A stretch of 64,000 bases of DNA from Cardamine occulta. Its lineage: Eukaryota; Streptophyta; Magnoliopsida; Brassicales; Brassicaceae. Of this stretch, positions 34,804-48,050 are shown piece after piece. The notes beneath the pieces were generated by a model. That model saw only the letters and a program-made list of their open reading frames with translations. It ran no database searches and had not been told where the DNA came from. Each line of letters opens with the position of its first letter. Position 1 is the first letter of the stretch. Both the position numbers and the translations under genes were made by a program. The stretch lies in the NCBI GenBank assembly GCA_028015245.1, contig CM051393.1, positions 17,455,036 through 17,519,035 on the forward strand, given 5' to 3'.

Positions 34804-37118
34804 ATGGCGGACGAGAAAGTAATCATCGATCTCTGTAGCTCGGACGAGGAGCAAGCAGAAGTTTTCGGTGATGAGAACAAGTATGTGGACATTGAGGAAA
34901 TGGAAGAAGAAGAAGATACGAATTCAAGGTATTTGGCCAATGCTTTCTCTGCTTATTTTTAATCTAATTTTAAGGGTAATTTCATAGATTCTGAAATTGA
35001 TCTTGTTAGTGAGGATGATAGCGATTGGAGGGAAGATGACGCTATGGAGTCAGATGTTGAATACGATGAAGATGCCGATACCGGGGCAATAGGCGATGAT
35101 GATGAAAAAGTCACTCGTCTCCTCACAGGTTTCTTATTTGACCTAAATATGGTTTAATTGCATACGATTGATCATATCATCAAATATTTCTGATATAAAA
35201 ACTCATCGGGTTTGTTGTTGTTGTTGTTGCTGTAGCCGGAAGCGATTTGAAATGTTTAAATGTAAAAGAGTGCAAAGCATATCTGAGAAAGCATGGTCTA
35301 AGATTATCTGGCACAAAAGCTGTTTGTATTGACAGAATTGTTGAGCATTGGAAGTATTTCAGTTCATCTGTCTTGTGGGATATATTAATACAAAGTATAC
35401 TTTTTTGTTTTGTTCTCATCAAATATTATTTTGTTTTCAGGATAAAAGATGGAAGCGGAAAAGCAATGTATCCAAGATCATCTTTTGCTATCAATTGTAA
35501 AGGTAATTAATTTTCTTTTTGGATATGCTAGTGTGTTAGTGTTGAAATTTTCAGTAGAGTTTTGACACTCTCAGATATTGATGCAGGTGATGTCTGCAAA
35601 GGAGACACTGTTTTGTTTACACAGAAGGTTCATCATAAGTAATAACTTCTTTAACTCTTGGTTCTTGGTTTACTTTTATCAGTTTTTTGCTTCGATAGCC
35701 TCATATTTTGTTGTAAATCATCGATCTTGGGGTTGAATAGATGTGACAAGATGAAAAGGAGTGAAAAGACTATGGGGAGAAGAACTGTTGCTGGCCAGGT
35801 TGTTAAAGAAAGCTATGGTACTGCTAAACAGCAACACACTTTCACTGTAAGTATGACTTCAAATGTTGATCATCACTGTATGATTTGCTTGGTCCATTCT
35901 ATATTGTTGCCTGGTTTATTCTGACTTTCAGTCTGATAAACTAACTACCTGGTTTGTGTCTTTACCAAAGATCGAAGTGCTCTGGTGTGAGGGGATACAG
36001 AAATTGCCTCCTTTGTATCCATTACTTGTGAAAGGACGAATTCTTTATAGGTTAATGACCTTGAGGCAGGTGAGTTGCCTTCAAAATGTTGTATTTTTTT
36101 CTTTTTATATTCAGTAATGAGTTTTGCCAGATGCATATGCTTATGAGTCGGTTGCTTCATTGCTTATTCTAGCGATGGGCTAATGAAGCAGACAGAGTAA
36201 AAGTTCTTTCTGAAAAGCATAGTCGTGGTGCCGCAGCAAGAAAGATTATGAGAGAAAGAAAAATAAAGTCAGGCTATGTACTAAAAGGTGAGATTCTTTG
36301 TTCTCATCTTTCTCGTTACAGGTATGTTTATATATTAGAGATTTCTTATAGTGATCTTTCTGTATTTGTAACCAGATGGAAGACTTCAAAAGCCTGGTCA
36401 GGTGAAGAAGCCTTTTCAAGTAGACACAAGAAAAAACCAGAAAGATGAGAATCTAACCCAGAGTTCTAAACAAAATATCCCAGCTAATCATTCACTTGTT
36501 GCCTTTCCAAACCAAAATCCTTCACAGGGCCATAACAATCCAACCCAGTTGATAAATATGAACCCCCCTAATTCCTACACTTCCCATTCATATACTCCTC
36601 GACCACACGCGCCTCTTACATATGCTCCTCGACCAAATGCGCCTCTTACATATGCTCCTCGGCCACACGCATCTATCAATGTTCCCCATTCACATATTCC
36701 TCGTCCAAACATTCCTACTTACCACCCCTATACTTATTCAACACAACAAAACCAAATAAACAATAGACCACCACCAGCTTTCTACAATACAAGACCTGCC
36801 TCTAATGCCCTGCAAGGACAAGCATCTTTCAACCTACAGGCCAATACACACGCTATGCCGGTTACACACCAGAGAAGACCATACCAGAACTATCATACCA
36901 ACCAGGGAAGCTCGAACAGTGGCTACAACCTGGGAGTGAGGGACTTGAACCACTTTGTGGATATGATGATAAGCCAGAGACCAGAAGGAGGAACATACAG
37001 GCAGAGTGAGGTTACACGCGGACCATACACGAACCACCAGCATACCTACCATTCCAACTCCAATAGTGGCTACAACCACAGAAGAGAAGGAGACACTTAC
37101 AGACCAAATTTTCGTTAA
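34804..37118 (+). CDS. SAP-domain protein with acidic N-terminus (At5g66840-like)
   Basis: Nine exons: 34804-34928, 35010-35128, 35236-35353, 35441-35502, 35587-35638, 35741-35846, 35971-36069, 36173-36287, 36376-37118; 512 residues. The first 80 residues are strongly acidic (runs of Asp/Glu, SSDEEQAEV, EEMEEEED). A SAP helix-extension-helix follows (LNVKECKAYLRKHGLRLSG, KAVCIDRIVEHW), a motif that binds nucleic acid in chromatin and RNA-processing proteins. The middle has a basic block (KCDKMKRSEKTMGRRTV) and a conserved region ending LYRLMTLRQRW. The last 240 residues are low complexity, rich in Pro, Asn, Tyr, His and Arg, with three repeats of YAPRPNAPLT type at about 36590-36680 and SGYN motifs. 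Nuclear role is inferred; the biochemical function is not known to me. Confidence 0.85.
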
Positions 37119-37726
37119 CACACAATGTGAGTAACATCTTTTAATCATCATAAGCACTTGATATCTATCTCCTTAGCAAGTAAACTTACTTTTTACACAT
37201 ATTTCTGGTTTCCAGGCCCATGCCATAGGAAAGCGCCGTGATCATCGGTTTGTCGAGGCTTCTCTGTGATTCTGAATGTTTCCTAGGCTCATGATTCTCT
37301 TAATCATCCGTTTCTCGAGCTTCTCTTTTGTATACGACTGTGATTCTTGCCTTCACTCATTCTTGAGGGTCCAAGACATTTCTCAAAAGTTATTACATTG
37401 TAATTAAGGATGGTGTTCTTCGCTTACTTATTACTCTAGATGTTGAGTTGAGGTTGTTTGCTAACTGGTGCCGTTTTAAAAATTTTATTAAAAGAAACAG
37501 AAAATTAAGCGTATAAATATGTTGAACACGTCATCAAACTATATGTCCTCCATCTCTTTTTTTTTTTTTTTTTTTTTTTCTTTTGACCGTTACGTTTTAC
37601 AGTTTTTGTCCCGCCCAAACGAGATAACCATTACAAAACTCTGCTCAGAAGGCCCACTGGGCTTTGCATTATTATATAAAATATTGTTTTTTGTTTTTTT
37701 TTTTGTTTTTATTCTTTATTTCTTTA
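37119..37726. other. Convergent 3' region between SAP-domain gene and TM gene
   Basis: 3' UTRs of two converging genes. 37131 starts a GT-type site and 37216 an AG, so the SAP-gene 3' UTR may be spliced (GTAACATC ... TTTCCAG). A T-tract of about 21 bases is at 37559-37579. No gene. Confidence 0.35.
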
Positions 37727-39711
37727 TTAGCCCCATTGGTTGCAGAAACTTACAAACTTGGCATGAGAGTCTGCTAAAAAGTTCTGGGGACCCTTAACAA
37801 AGAAACTCTCAGACTCATCTCCATCAAAACCTGAGCTTTTACCTTCTCTCACTTCCTTAAACCTATCCATCAAATGAAGCCCTGTCAAGTGATCTCCCCA
37901 TATATCGTACATATACTCTTTAGACATCTCTTCTTTCACTTCGGTTCTTGATTTCGCTCCAGGAGCTCTCACATTTGGAGCCAGAGAGCTTCGTTGTATG
38001 ATCATTGACTTAACCCCTGAAATTGGAAATGTTGCAGAGTGCGATAGGAACGGTTTAGGAGGCTTTACAGGCTTCATCGTTGCTTGAATAGTTGGTGGTT
38101 CAGGTGACATTGGAGAGCTCGGAGTCGAGGTTCCGCTGTGACTGCTTGAAACATCTGTTCGCTCAGGTGTTAATCCGCTGATTCCTCCTTTCTTCTTCTT
38201 CTTATTACGGCGTCTCCTCTTGTCTTTTGCAGTCTTTACAGTGAGATTCACAGCTTCTGTTGCTTCTTCATGGGCAGAAGAAGAAATTGACTTTATGATG
38301 CTGTTCTTGGGAACCTCATCAAACCCTTGCAAGCTTTCTTTGCTTATGGATCTTAGCAGAGAATCCATTTCAGGGGAGATTGTGATGGTTGATGGTTTCT
38401 CAACTTTTCTCAGCTCCATGTGGTTGCAATTGTTTCCCTTGTTGTTCTCCTCGATGAAGTGATCATTGAAGCAAAATATCAAAATGAGTAAAGCAGCAGC
38501 TACAAGAACCGCAACTGAGAATTTCTTTGTCCGCACCCAAAAGACCGGTTTTTTGCAGAGATTAAGCATCAAAACAGGCGCTGTAGCCTTCATAGGTACT
38601 GCAAAAACAGCAACTCCAGATGCCCAAGAGAGTTCACTCTGATAGAAAAAGAGAAACTTGATGGAATCCCCTGGCTCTAATGTAAATCCTTCACACTGAT
38701 GGTTCACCATAAAACCATTTCCTCCCGAAACCGGAATACTTAACTCCCTAGTGTTCTTCTTAGTATAGAGCTCTTTCGACAAAGGCTTGTAACAATTGGT
38801 GTCTTCTATGATGTGAACAGGCTTTAGAGATAACCACACAACACCAGATAGATTTTCTCTGATGAGAGCAGAGCTACTCCGTGATTCTTTGGGACAGGAC
38901 AACCCAAAAAAGGGTACAATTGGATCAGACTGATTCTCTGATCCTAAAGCTGAGAGGAAACAGAACAACTGTGAACTGGGACAAACATTCAGGTCAACTA
39001 CACTCTCAGAAACTTCCCCATTAAAGCTCTGAATCCCCTTAGCAGCAGAAACACTGTTGTAGCCATTGAAACCACAAGAGTCATACTCAGCTAAGTTATG
39101 TAATGTATTGACTGAGGAAAGCAATAGACATGAGAGAAGGAGAAGACAATGAAACGCCTTTGATGAGCCAAATGCTGCTCCTCTGTTAACATATAAACAC
39201 AAACACATAAGAGAGATAAAACCTAAAGGATTAACAAACAATGAAATATGAATGTAATTTGGGGCTTCAACAACTACTTAAAAATTTGAAAACATTCTAG
39301 GAAACTAAAATCACCCAAAAATGTAAAGGGTGAAAACCCAAAATGAAATGTTCAATAGTCCCAAAAAAAGAGAATGTCATTTGAAGAAATCAGAAGCAAG
39401 AAATAGTCCTATAAACAGAAAAAGGACAAAGAGGAAGAGACTTTTCTAATTGATAGCGAAAACAAACAAACTTGAATTAAAACTCTTCTATGAATATCGA
39501 ACTAAACCCAGAACCAATAGTAAGTGATAGAAGAAGCAGAGTAGTAGAAAAGACTCCAACTTGATGTTTCAAAAAAAAACAAAAAAAAAATCAGAACTTT
39601 CGTGAAAATCGAAGACCCATCATAGTGAGAAAGAAAGAAAGAAAAAAGGATTTACCGAAGGTGGAAGAAGGAGGAGGAGGGAGGCGTAGTCGCTAGGGTT
39701 TTTCGCTCCAT
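37727..39711 (-). CDS. Two-TM membrane protein with extracytosolic N-domain (At5g66820-like)
   Basis: Two exons on the minus strand: 39656-39711 (MERKTLATTPPSS...) and 37727-39182; 503 residues. Start chosen at 39711 because the splice phase joins it to RGAAFGSSK. The in-frame upstream ATG at 39241 lies in intron. Residues about 28-45 (FHCLLLLSCLLLSS) form a signal anchor or signal peptide. A domain of about 220 residues follows with several Cys (CGFNG, CPSSQLFCF, CPKES), then a membrane helix (FSVAVLVAAALLILIFCF) near residue 250. The C-terminal cytosolic half is charged: a basic run (KDKRRRRNKKKKKGG) then Ser/Pro/Thr-rich stretches and a conserved DIWGDHL near the end. Topology type I is inferred. 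I do not recognise a named family; some resemblance to TMEM131-type proteins is possible but unproved. Confidence 0.85.
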
Positions 39712-42700
39712 GTCAGAAAAGAGCATCGAATCATCTAGAACTTATCGTCTGAAATTTAGGAATTTTATTTAGATTTTGTAAGACTAAGATTAAAAAAAAA
39801 AAAAAGGAGCGATTTTCTTGGGGACGAGAGAGCAACGCCACCTGAAGGGAAGGGAGGCCGAGGACCAATAGACTGGAAAATATTAAAGGAGAGGAACAAG
39901 ATGACATATTCATCTTCGCAATGACTATTTTGCCCTCTGTAAATGACCTAACTGTTAATCCCTATACCTGGTCCTTTCGTAATATTGTTCGTCTTCCTTT
40001 TACTTTTTATTTAGCATTTTATATGACGTATCTATATTTTATTATTTTTACATATTGATATTTTCAAATCATTTTGGAAATGGGTGGTTTTAGTTTATAC
40101 TATCGGATTGATCTAACTTTTATACTCAACTAGTCAGTTAAACTGTGTAAGAAAATACATTTGAGTTACGGATAATATCAAAAAAATTACTTCTGATTCG
40201 ATTTTTGAAAAACTAATACTAGAACTACAAAATTCATGCTTGGCCTTTATTCTGTGCGACCTTGCATGTAGGCTATTTGGAAACCTTAATTATTCAAAAT
40301 TTAAACTTCAAACAACGTTAACAATATAAAGACTGAACTTGTATTCTATTAAATCATTGTAAAATAGTTTCAAAATCGTAGAAAATTGTGTGAATGCGTG
40401 ACTTCTAAACTAGTAAACTTAAATAAACGGTCTACAGTGATATTTAAAAAAAAAATTACTACACTAATACTTTCAAAGATTGTTTTATATTATGTAACTC
40501 AAACATTGTTTTTTATATATGTAATTCATAAACTAGTTATCTTATTCAAACTTGATCATTCTGATATACTTGAACTTTCATCATATTATAAAAATACATA
40601 TTTTGGAAAATTGATATCTAATATTACATTATATTTTCAATCAAGGATAAACAATAAAAGCCACTATATAAACAATAATTAAAAGCCACTATAATACAAC
40701 CACACCAATATGGGTCCTCTTTAGTTTTTGAATTTATGTATTCTGTTATTGTGTACATGTACTTTTTCCTAGTAATATCAGTTTCTCGTATCTGTATTTC
40801 CTTAAACGCTATAGATTTTAGGTAAATAACTCATAAATTAGACATAAATCATTTCTCAGTTCGAGGAAATTAGTTTGATCCTAAAATAGGTTAATGTCCT
40901 GAATGAGTTTATACCTACCTTGAATGGATTATATATACATGCATGTGTTAACTAACTTCTTTGTACGCTTTTACCAAAAAAAAAACTTCTTTGTACGGTT
41001 ACTTTTGAACAAATTTATGTTGACCCAAAAAACGTGTTTAGCTGTAATAAAATTAAACAAAAAAAAATAGCTACATTTCGACTATTTAAAATGTAGTCTG
41101 TAATATTTATTTTATTTAAGAAAAACATCTTGCATAACTAATTAAATATATATAACAATCAAGTTCACAAATCTTTAATTTTGACAAATTAATTAGGACA
41201 TACGTTCATATATAGTCTACTGTCTATCATATTCTTCAAATGCTATATTATCATCCAGCGCTGTTTTAAGCAACTTTTTCATAATTAGAAACTTAGGTGT
41301 CTACCATAATCCAAAATCTTAAACTATTCTAATATAATTATTTTTAGTTTTGGTGGAATGCCAAAATTTGGAGTTTTTTTAATATTTTATTTATATAATT
41401 TTAAAAAATATAAAATAAAAAGTTTTCTTATAAAAAATATTTAACAACATTTTAAAATTGTCTTCCAACTAACGATAATATTTAGATAGTCTGAGTTCTT
41501 AACACTGTTTTTGAGATTCCTAAATAATTTTGATGCATTCAAACAAACTGGAATATTGTATGTACTTTCAAAAAAAAATTTGGATAAACGACTTAAAATA
41601 TTTATTATTATTTCGGTTAAACAATATTTATCATACAATACAAGATACCAAGCCATAGTTTTAAATTTTACAGTTTACGGAGTCAGACGACACAATGATC
41701 AAGTATTATTATTTAAAAAATTCAATATTAGTAAAGATATTAACTAGTATGTATATCGACATAAACAATATCGGTATATATTTTACGAGATTCCGTGGTA
41801 AATTGACGTAATTTTATGAAAAAGTCTTAAAAAAAAAAAAAAGCCAAATACTTTATTTGAAACGTGGCACGAAAATCCGTATTGGACTTTTGGGGGCAAA
41901 ATTGGAATTATACACGCGGGGGTGCGAGGCGAGTACGACAAAACCGGTACCATCCGGTACAGTTTCGAACGGTTGCCTCACTAACGGAGTTAATAACGGG
42001 GAATCTCGATACCTAACGGCGTTTATCTTGAGAGATTCCTCTCGACGTGTTGCCCACATTGCTACGATTCGCGGGTTCTGGGGCCCACGAAAAGGTCACA
42101 TCTTTGATCTTTGTAAAGATATGGATGATCGTTCGGCTGAGAATTAAGAAGTGGACCATGAATATGTTTTTGAATTCATTTAGACAAAGACACCTATATA
42201 ATTGACGTATTAATCGCATATCAATAGTTTTTTTTTTAACTTATGGAACTATTGTTTAAAGTAAACAAAGATTCTCATAATTAACTACATGCACCAACCG
42301 AACCATGGAGCCATGTATTCATTAGACAGCGACTAATATTCTAGACTTCACACTCACAAGTTTCGTCATTCAGAATTAAGCCACTAATTACAATTTAAGT
42401 TTTGTTCTTCTAAGTATTAGATACTATTATACAAAACATGTTAAAGGTGTGTAAATTAAGAATAGATAGTAGTTGTTATATACGAATTAAATAAAAAAAA
42501 CAAAAGCAGATATGGAATTAGGAAATCCCTAATCCTTTTTTTCAAGTCCCTAATCTTCTTAACAGAACTTTCAAAAATTGTAAATTTACGGTTAAGAAAA
42601 AAGGGAGTAAAATGGAGTTGTAGTGAGCTGAGAATTAGAAATATTATGATGATGATATATATACACACTAAATACTCTGAATAGTGAATTTAAAGGTCTT

Positions 42701-43247
42701 GAAGGATCTATGTACAAAAATAAAAACGAAAAAAATGATGTATAATGGGTTTACGATTATAGCTTTAATGGGCTTATTAACTAAAAACCCATGTTGGTGA
42801 AACTTAACAAGCCTTCACTTTTAGTACCGCCCAAACAGGTATCAACCTAAACTTTTTATATCGCTCACTCCTAACTCCAAAGTTCTCACCAACCTCATGA
42901 TTCACAGTTTTTTTTTGTTACTCTATTATATCAATTGTAGAAGTCGGACACATTTACTATTCTGGTTTTATACGGTATGTCTTTTACCTGTTAAAAATCT
43001 TGCTTTTATGAAATTTGATTTTTTTTTTAGTCTATATATATTCCTTTTCCGTATATGACTTCTTATATTAGCAAACATCATATATAAAGTAAAATCCAAA
43101 CGTAGATTGGTACGAATAATAACTTGATGATATGTACGAGATACAATAGACTTTAACCAATAACTAAAGAAAACAAATATTTTGAAAAGAAAAGAGAAAC
43201 ACATTAAGCTTGAGGACACTATGCAAGTGTGTAAATCTGTTAATGAT
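39712..43247. other. Gene-free intergenic region
   Basis: 39712-39950 is promoter of the TM gene. 40000-41850 is very AT-rich with no coding signal. 41860-42130 is a GC-richer island with an open frame on each strand and no recognised domain. 42450-43240 is AT-rich again. Repeats of TATATA and A/T homopolymers are common throughout. Confidence 0.4.
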
Positions 43248-43505
43248 TTAGGTTTTAATGGAATGGCCAATGCCGGGGCTGTTCCCCGGAGCTGTAGGCC
43301 GGAACTCATCAACGCTGTATTCTTCTTTGCTAATGTCACTGTTCACCGAGCCACCGGCTCCGCCATGTACCTTGAGAGTGCTGTTCTTGATTGGCTTTGT
43401 ATGAGTCCTCAAATCTCTTGCCTCGATTCATATGATTTCATGGCACACAATTATGGTAACAATAAGAATAATTGTGCGAAAATACAAGAACATAGCTTTT
43501 GCCAT
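43248..43505 (-). pseudogene. CEP peptide-hormone precursor, CEP8-like, with in-frame stop
   Basis: On the minus strand an ATG at 43505 opens MAKAMFLYFRTIILIVTIIV, a hydrophobic signal sequence. Codon 26 is TGA (43428-43430). The same frame then continues for 59 residues: IEARDLRTHTK, a variable spacer, and the CEP domain DEFRPTAPGNSPGIGH followed by SIKT and a stop. CEP peptides are secreted 15-mers with hydroxyprolines that signal through CEPR1/CEPR2 in root growth and nitrogen demand. No Met follows the TGA, so without readthrough no secreted peptide is made. The domain itself is a perfect CEP consensus, so the lesion is recent or the base is wrong. By position next to the TM gene it corresponds to A. 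thaliana CEP8 (memory). The open frame on the plus strand here is a shadow. Confidence 0.8.
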
Positions 43506-46147
43506 TGATGATGATTGAGTTTTTGTTAATAAAGAATGTAAAGAGGTAATTAAGTAAAAAAATGGAAAAAAAAGAATGATCGTCTCTCTGTTTATTTAAC
43601 TTTATTGGGTTTTAAGAGAGAAATATTAGCGCCTTTAAGCTTGTATCAGAATCCATAGATAGCAGTCAAGGTATGTCATGTGTAGACTCTTGAATCTTTA
43701 AAGGTTCAAAGAATCTTGGGTTTAAGGGTGTCTATATATAGGCACCGAAAGGAACAAGTGAACCATAGTTAGGTTCAGCACATTTATTAAATATTAATTT
43801 TCTTCCAAAATACTTTAAACCAAAGTATACTGGCCAGATTATAAATCATAAACTAATATAATAAATGGTTTTAGTGAATTGGGAAGGTTCACAGCCACCA
43901 CTTCACACTGTGTCTAGTTGCCAATATTCCCTTTGCTTCCTTACCTCTTTATTTATATATATACAAACTATAGAAAAGTAAAATTATTATTTACTATGAG
44001 TGTCATAAAATAAAATACATAAAACGTAATGACGAAAAGAAAAATAAATCCAGAAAATACCATAGTTTAACGTGGTCATTAAAGGAAGGAAAATTTGCAT
44101 TTATAAAAGAGAGCTAATTTGGAGTATCAAAATTGTTTACTGTAAATGATCGTGAGAAAACCATTGACTAAATAGGATAGAATTTCGCTTGGCTTCCTTG
44201 TGTATTAGGAAAACAGCATGTTGCGAATTGCTCAGTCGATATGGCTGAAAAGTGTTGCTGCCGCGACTGATTTAGCGGCATAGCTAAAACACATGAACAA
44301 CTTTTACAGTAAACGTTTAGGCTCGTTGAATAAATGAAAGTCGTTGTTCTTGTAACACCCCAGTTAACATTAACAGCTTTAGTTATCGGTATGATTTGGA
44401 AAAGAAAACTAATAAATAGTGTCGTAACCGTACGGTAATAGTATAATAATCACACTTGACATCTAAATGAGCCGTACCTATGAGACCTACAAGTGTTAAA
44501 AAGGCTAAGTACATATTGATCGACAGCGAGAGCAGGCTTTTAGCACTCCAAGACCATTGGGTGCTTATTATATTATATCACTTTTTTGCATTCTTTTGAT
44601 ATTTTATTCAATACTCGAGCTTCAAGCCGCCCTTCAAACTCCTCAAGAGCTACACCTTTTATAGTTATCAAATATATTACTACCACGAAAAGCTTTCATT
44701 ATAATAACATACAAACAGAGTGTCTTTTGCCACCATTCCATATGCCCTAAGGCCACTATAGCTTGTGACCACTAATCATTAATTAAGGATTCAACCAAAT
44801 ATGGAAAATAGGGTTAGTTGGCTCTTAGCTTTCAAAATCAGTCATAACCGTCAATTTAAAGATCTAGAGACCAGCATAATCTTTGGTCAGACCCACCACC
44901 ATGATTAGGATAAATAATTCCCCGACTTTTTTTCTTCAAGATATTCTTTTACTTTTTCTGTTGAGTAAAATTTAAACAACGTCGACGCGGTTATAACTCC
45001 AACACAAATGATATATAAGCTCTAGTTGTAGATGTTTCGGGTTTTCAACGTCGTGGGTACAATATTGCCAAATTAATTTGAGCTGAATTCTTTTTACAAC
45101 AAATTGATGTTATTTTCACATTAAATAAAGAATCAACAAATATATATAAGACCACTGTTTTACAATTTTCATAGTAAAATTAAATTCCGAAAATCCACTG
45201 ACTTTTAAAAAGAAAATGAAAAAGGTAAAAATCTTCTTCTTCCGCTTCCTAGCTAGGAAATTTCTTACACTTTCATATTCTCCAATTTCATCTTATGTCG
45301 GAGGCATATCACAACATATCACAAGTAGAAATAGAACACCATAATTGGTGATATTGCCAGTTACTATGAAGTAAATATAGAATTTAATGTTGTGATACAA
45401 ATAAATTTAGACAAGTAACAGTAAAGAGGTGCTACTTCTTTTATGTTATTAAAGGCAAACCCTAATGGATCCATTTAGAGTTGTCGCTTTACCATTTCCT
45501 GGGTGTCTTTTAAAAACGTGATTACATGTTTGATTTATAATATATTTGTCTAATCAAAATAAAGTTCGTGGTTGGTGAAACGATTCTGATGTTGCATGTC
45601 CAAAAAAATACTTCGCTTAACATATCGGAGATGTACTAGTTAAACTATGAATATGAATGTGTCGACGAACATATTGTGTAATTAAGTTTGTATCAGTTAT
45701 GAAATATTTAATTTCTTGCCAACTTTATCAATTACAAGTCTTGTTAGTAATCCGTAATTATACGATTCAGTAGAACCATTATGTGATTCCACAATTTTTT
45801 TTATTAAAACATAATCGGTTGATTCAGTATAATAATTTTAGCTTTGATGAATTTTGATATGATCAAGATTAATATAATTTATTTTGAAATCTTATATAAT
45901 CAATATATCATTGTTTAATGAAATTAACTGCATATATGAAACAAAGTCACTAAACCCAACAAAGCGATTCAATTAAAGTACCAGGAGTGATCGATTACAA
46001 CTACGAAAAACACACAACGAAGAATATACGAAAATTCTAGCTAATACACGTCGACCCACTCACAACAACATCTTACTTTGTCACGAGTAGATGTCTAAAA
46101 ACATAACCGTAGCATCTTATTACTTTGTCGCAACAACATGTATATAG
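43506..46147. other. Intergenic region within CEP cluster
   Basis: No gene seen. 43520-43960 is upstream of the CEP8-like copy. 44180-44640 is less AT-rich and contains no long open frame. 45950-46147 is the 3' flank of the next CEP gene. Confidence 0.35.
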
Positions 46148-46378
46148 CTAGTGACCAATCCCTGGACTATTTTCTGGGTTGGTAGGCCGAAACGCATCCA
46201 AGGAATGATCTTCCGTCGTCAACTTGCTTGACAGATTTGAGTCGCAACCATCGAGTTTCTTCGAGATATTGGAGATTCCCAAAGAAGTTAATGGTCGACC
46301 TTCAACGATGTGAGGTTCTTGGATGAGAACCACTACTATTAGTAGTAAAACCAAGCTAGTCAAGGTGCATTTAGCCAT
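46148..46378 (-). CDS. CEP7: CEP peptide-hormone precursor, CEP7-like
   Basis: Single exon, 76 residues. Signal peptide MAKCTLTSLVLLLIVVVLIQ with probable cleavage before RPLTSLG; variable spacer; the CEP domain AFRPTNPENSPGIGH forms the very C-terminus. The usual Gly of PGNSPG is Glu here (PENSP), an unusual change inside the mature 15-mer. The prolines that are hydroxylated in CEPs are kept. A TATA-like CATAAATAG lies on the minus strand near 46511, about 130 bases upstream. Assigned to CEP7 by order in the cluster; the symbol is tentative. Confidence 0.78.
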   Translation of the reverse strand: MAKCTLTSLVLLLIVVVLIQEPHIVEGRPLTSLGISNISKKLDGCDSNLSSKLTTEDHSLDAFRPTNPENSPGIGH

Positions 46379-48050
46379 AGCAATTAGAGAGTGTTATATT
46401 TCTAGATTAAACGAAGCAAATAAAAAAAAAGAGCTTAGGGAATATTGATATATGAAGATTATTTGAATGCGAGTTGAATGTACGTATATCAATGGCTTCA
46501 ACTCTAGATGGCTATTTATGGAGAAGAAAACTGACTAGCTGGACAATGCATGTGAACCTCCAACAAACAAATCAGTCAATAAATTATTTATATATTTATA
46601 ATAATTAAGATCACGATAATTTAATATTCATACACATGGAAAAGAATTATAAATTCCAAACTTTTGGGAAGATTAATTCCGTGAATAGTGCTCATATGCA
46701 AATATGTAACAAAACAAAAAAAAAGACATCAAACAAGAAATGGCGCTGCTAGAAAACATTAGTCTATGAATGAAATTTACATGCATGCCCAAATAAAAAT
46801 AATACAAATGAATCGTCCTTTGAGTTTGAGCTATATTTTGTTTTTAATTATGTAGGAGAACTGGAGAAGTGACCAAAAATGTTGATATAGGAAAAAGTAC
46901 AAAAAATAGTAATCCTTTGATCTGTAACCACTAACGTAATAAAAAGGGCATGTTGGTAGGTATGTTGTAATTTATCAGAGATTTCTTTTGAAAACTTGTA
47001 TTTTAAAATTTGCAAGTTTCCCTTTGAATCAATCGAATATCATTAAATAAAAGGTATTATGATGATTTCGGTGAACATTCAACGAATAATAAAAAGCATA
47101 TCCCTCCAAGTCGATACTAGTTCAGGGTTCATACCAAATTGAGGTGAATGTGGTCATTCTTTGAAAATTGTAAGAAAATGGGTGCACGTTTAGACTGTCA
47201 TGATTCTTTAGGAAGCTATAAGCCTATATGACCTTTTAACTGTATATAATTTTAAAAACAAATTCTTACATCTTTTTGTTTATATTCCTACGAGATCTCG
47301 TGATTCAGAATTTCACCATTTGCATTAAATTAGTCTTTTTGACTGCGCATGCATAAGAATTGCTTTTGAATCTTCTTGTTCCGGGACTTTGCGGCCATGC
47401 CATTTTATATTCTATATATACTAAATAGTAATATGCCCTGCAGCACACAAAAATATATATTTTATAATTCATTTGTTTATATAATAATATATTATTTTTA
47501 GTGTTAAAGAATATAAAAGTTTTTGTTTTAAGCATCTAATTAATGTTATTTACTATTAGTATTATTATTATATTTGGATTGTGGATTAAGTATAAATTAA
47601 TTACATATATATTTAAAATGTTGAATTATGAATTGAGTATTATAAATATAATCAGAGATTGTTGTATTTTATTAACATTAACGATAGTATATAAATTTTA
47701 TAAACTTGATATTTATTCAGCATTTAATTAGAGATAATACATATATTCTTTTGGGTCGGTCCATGCCTATATGCAGAAGTCAATTTTTTATTATTATCTA
47801 TCAAATTTATTTTATCACCGAAGCCCACATATGTTAATATTGGTAAGTTTTTTTTTTCTTACAATAGATCTGTGTTTTTTTTTTGTCGGCAAAAACGAAG
47901 AGAAGTTTTCTTTCTCTTTTTCGATTAGTCGATTTCTCAAAATTGAAAAATACTTCTGTCTGAAAAAACCACGATTCAAGTCTAGTTCTTTGTCTTCTTC
48001 ATGATGAGCTTCAGCTAAAGATAGGAAAACTATCAGAGAACGTCACCGAA
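46379..48050. other. Intergenic region within CEP cluster
   Basis: Promoter of the CEP7-like gene to about 46600, then AT-rich DNA without a recognisable gene. 47840-48050 is T-rich then CT-rich, resembling a transcribed leader before the small candidate gene at 48051. Confidence 0.35.

Noticed and set aside
36834..37157. 107-codon minus-strand frame in the SAP-domain gene
   Set aside because: Antisense shadow of the low-complexity Tyr/Asn-rich C-terminus.
41857..42147. 96-codon frame in the GC-richer island as a protein gene
   Set aside because: No domain, no signal peptide, and the opposite strand is similarly open; kept only as a compositional oddity.
43182..43508. 108-codon open frame on the plus strand
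   Set aside because: It is the antisense shadow of the CEP8-like precursor; the minus frame carries an unmistakable CEP domain.
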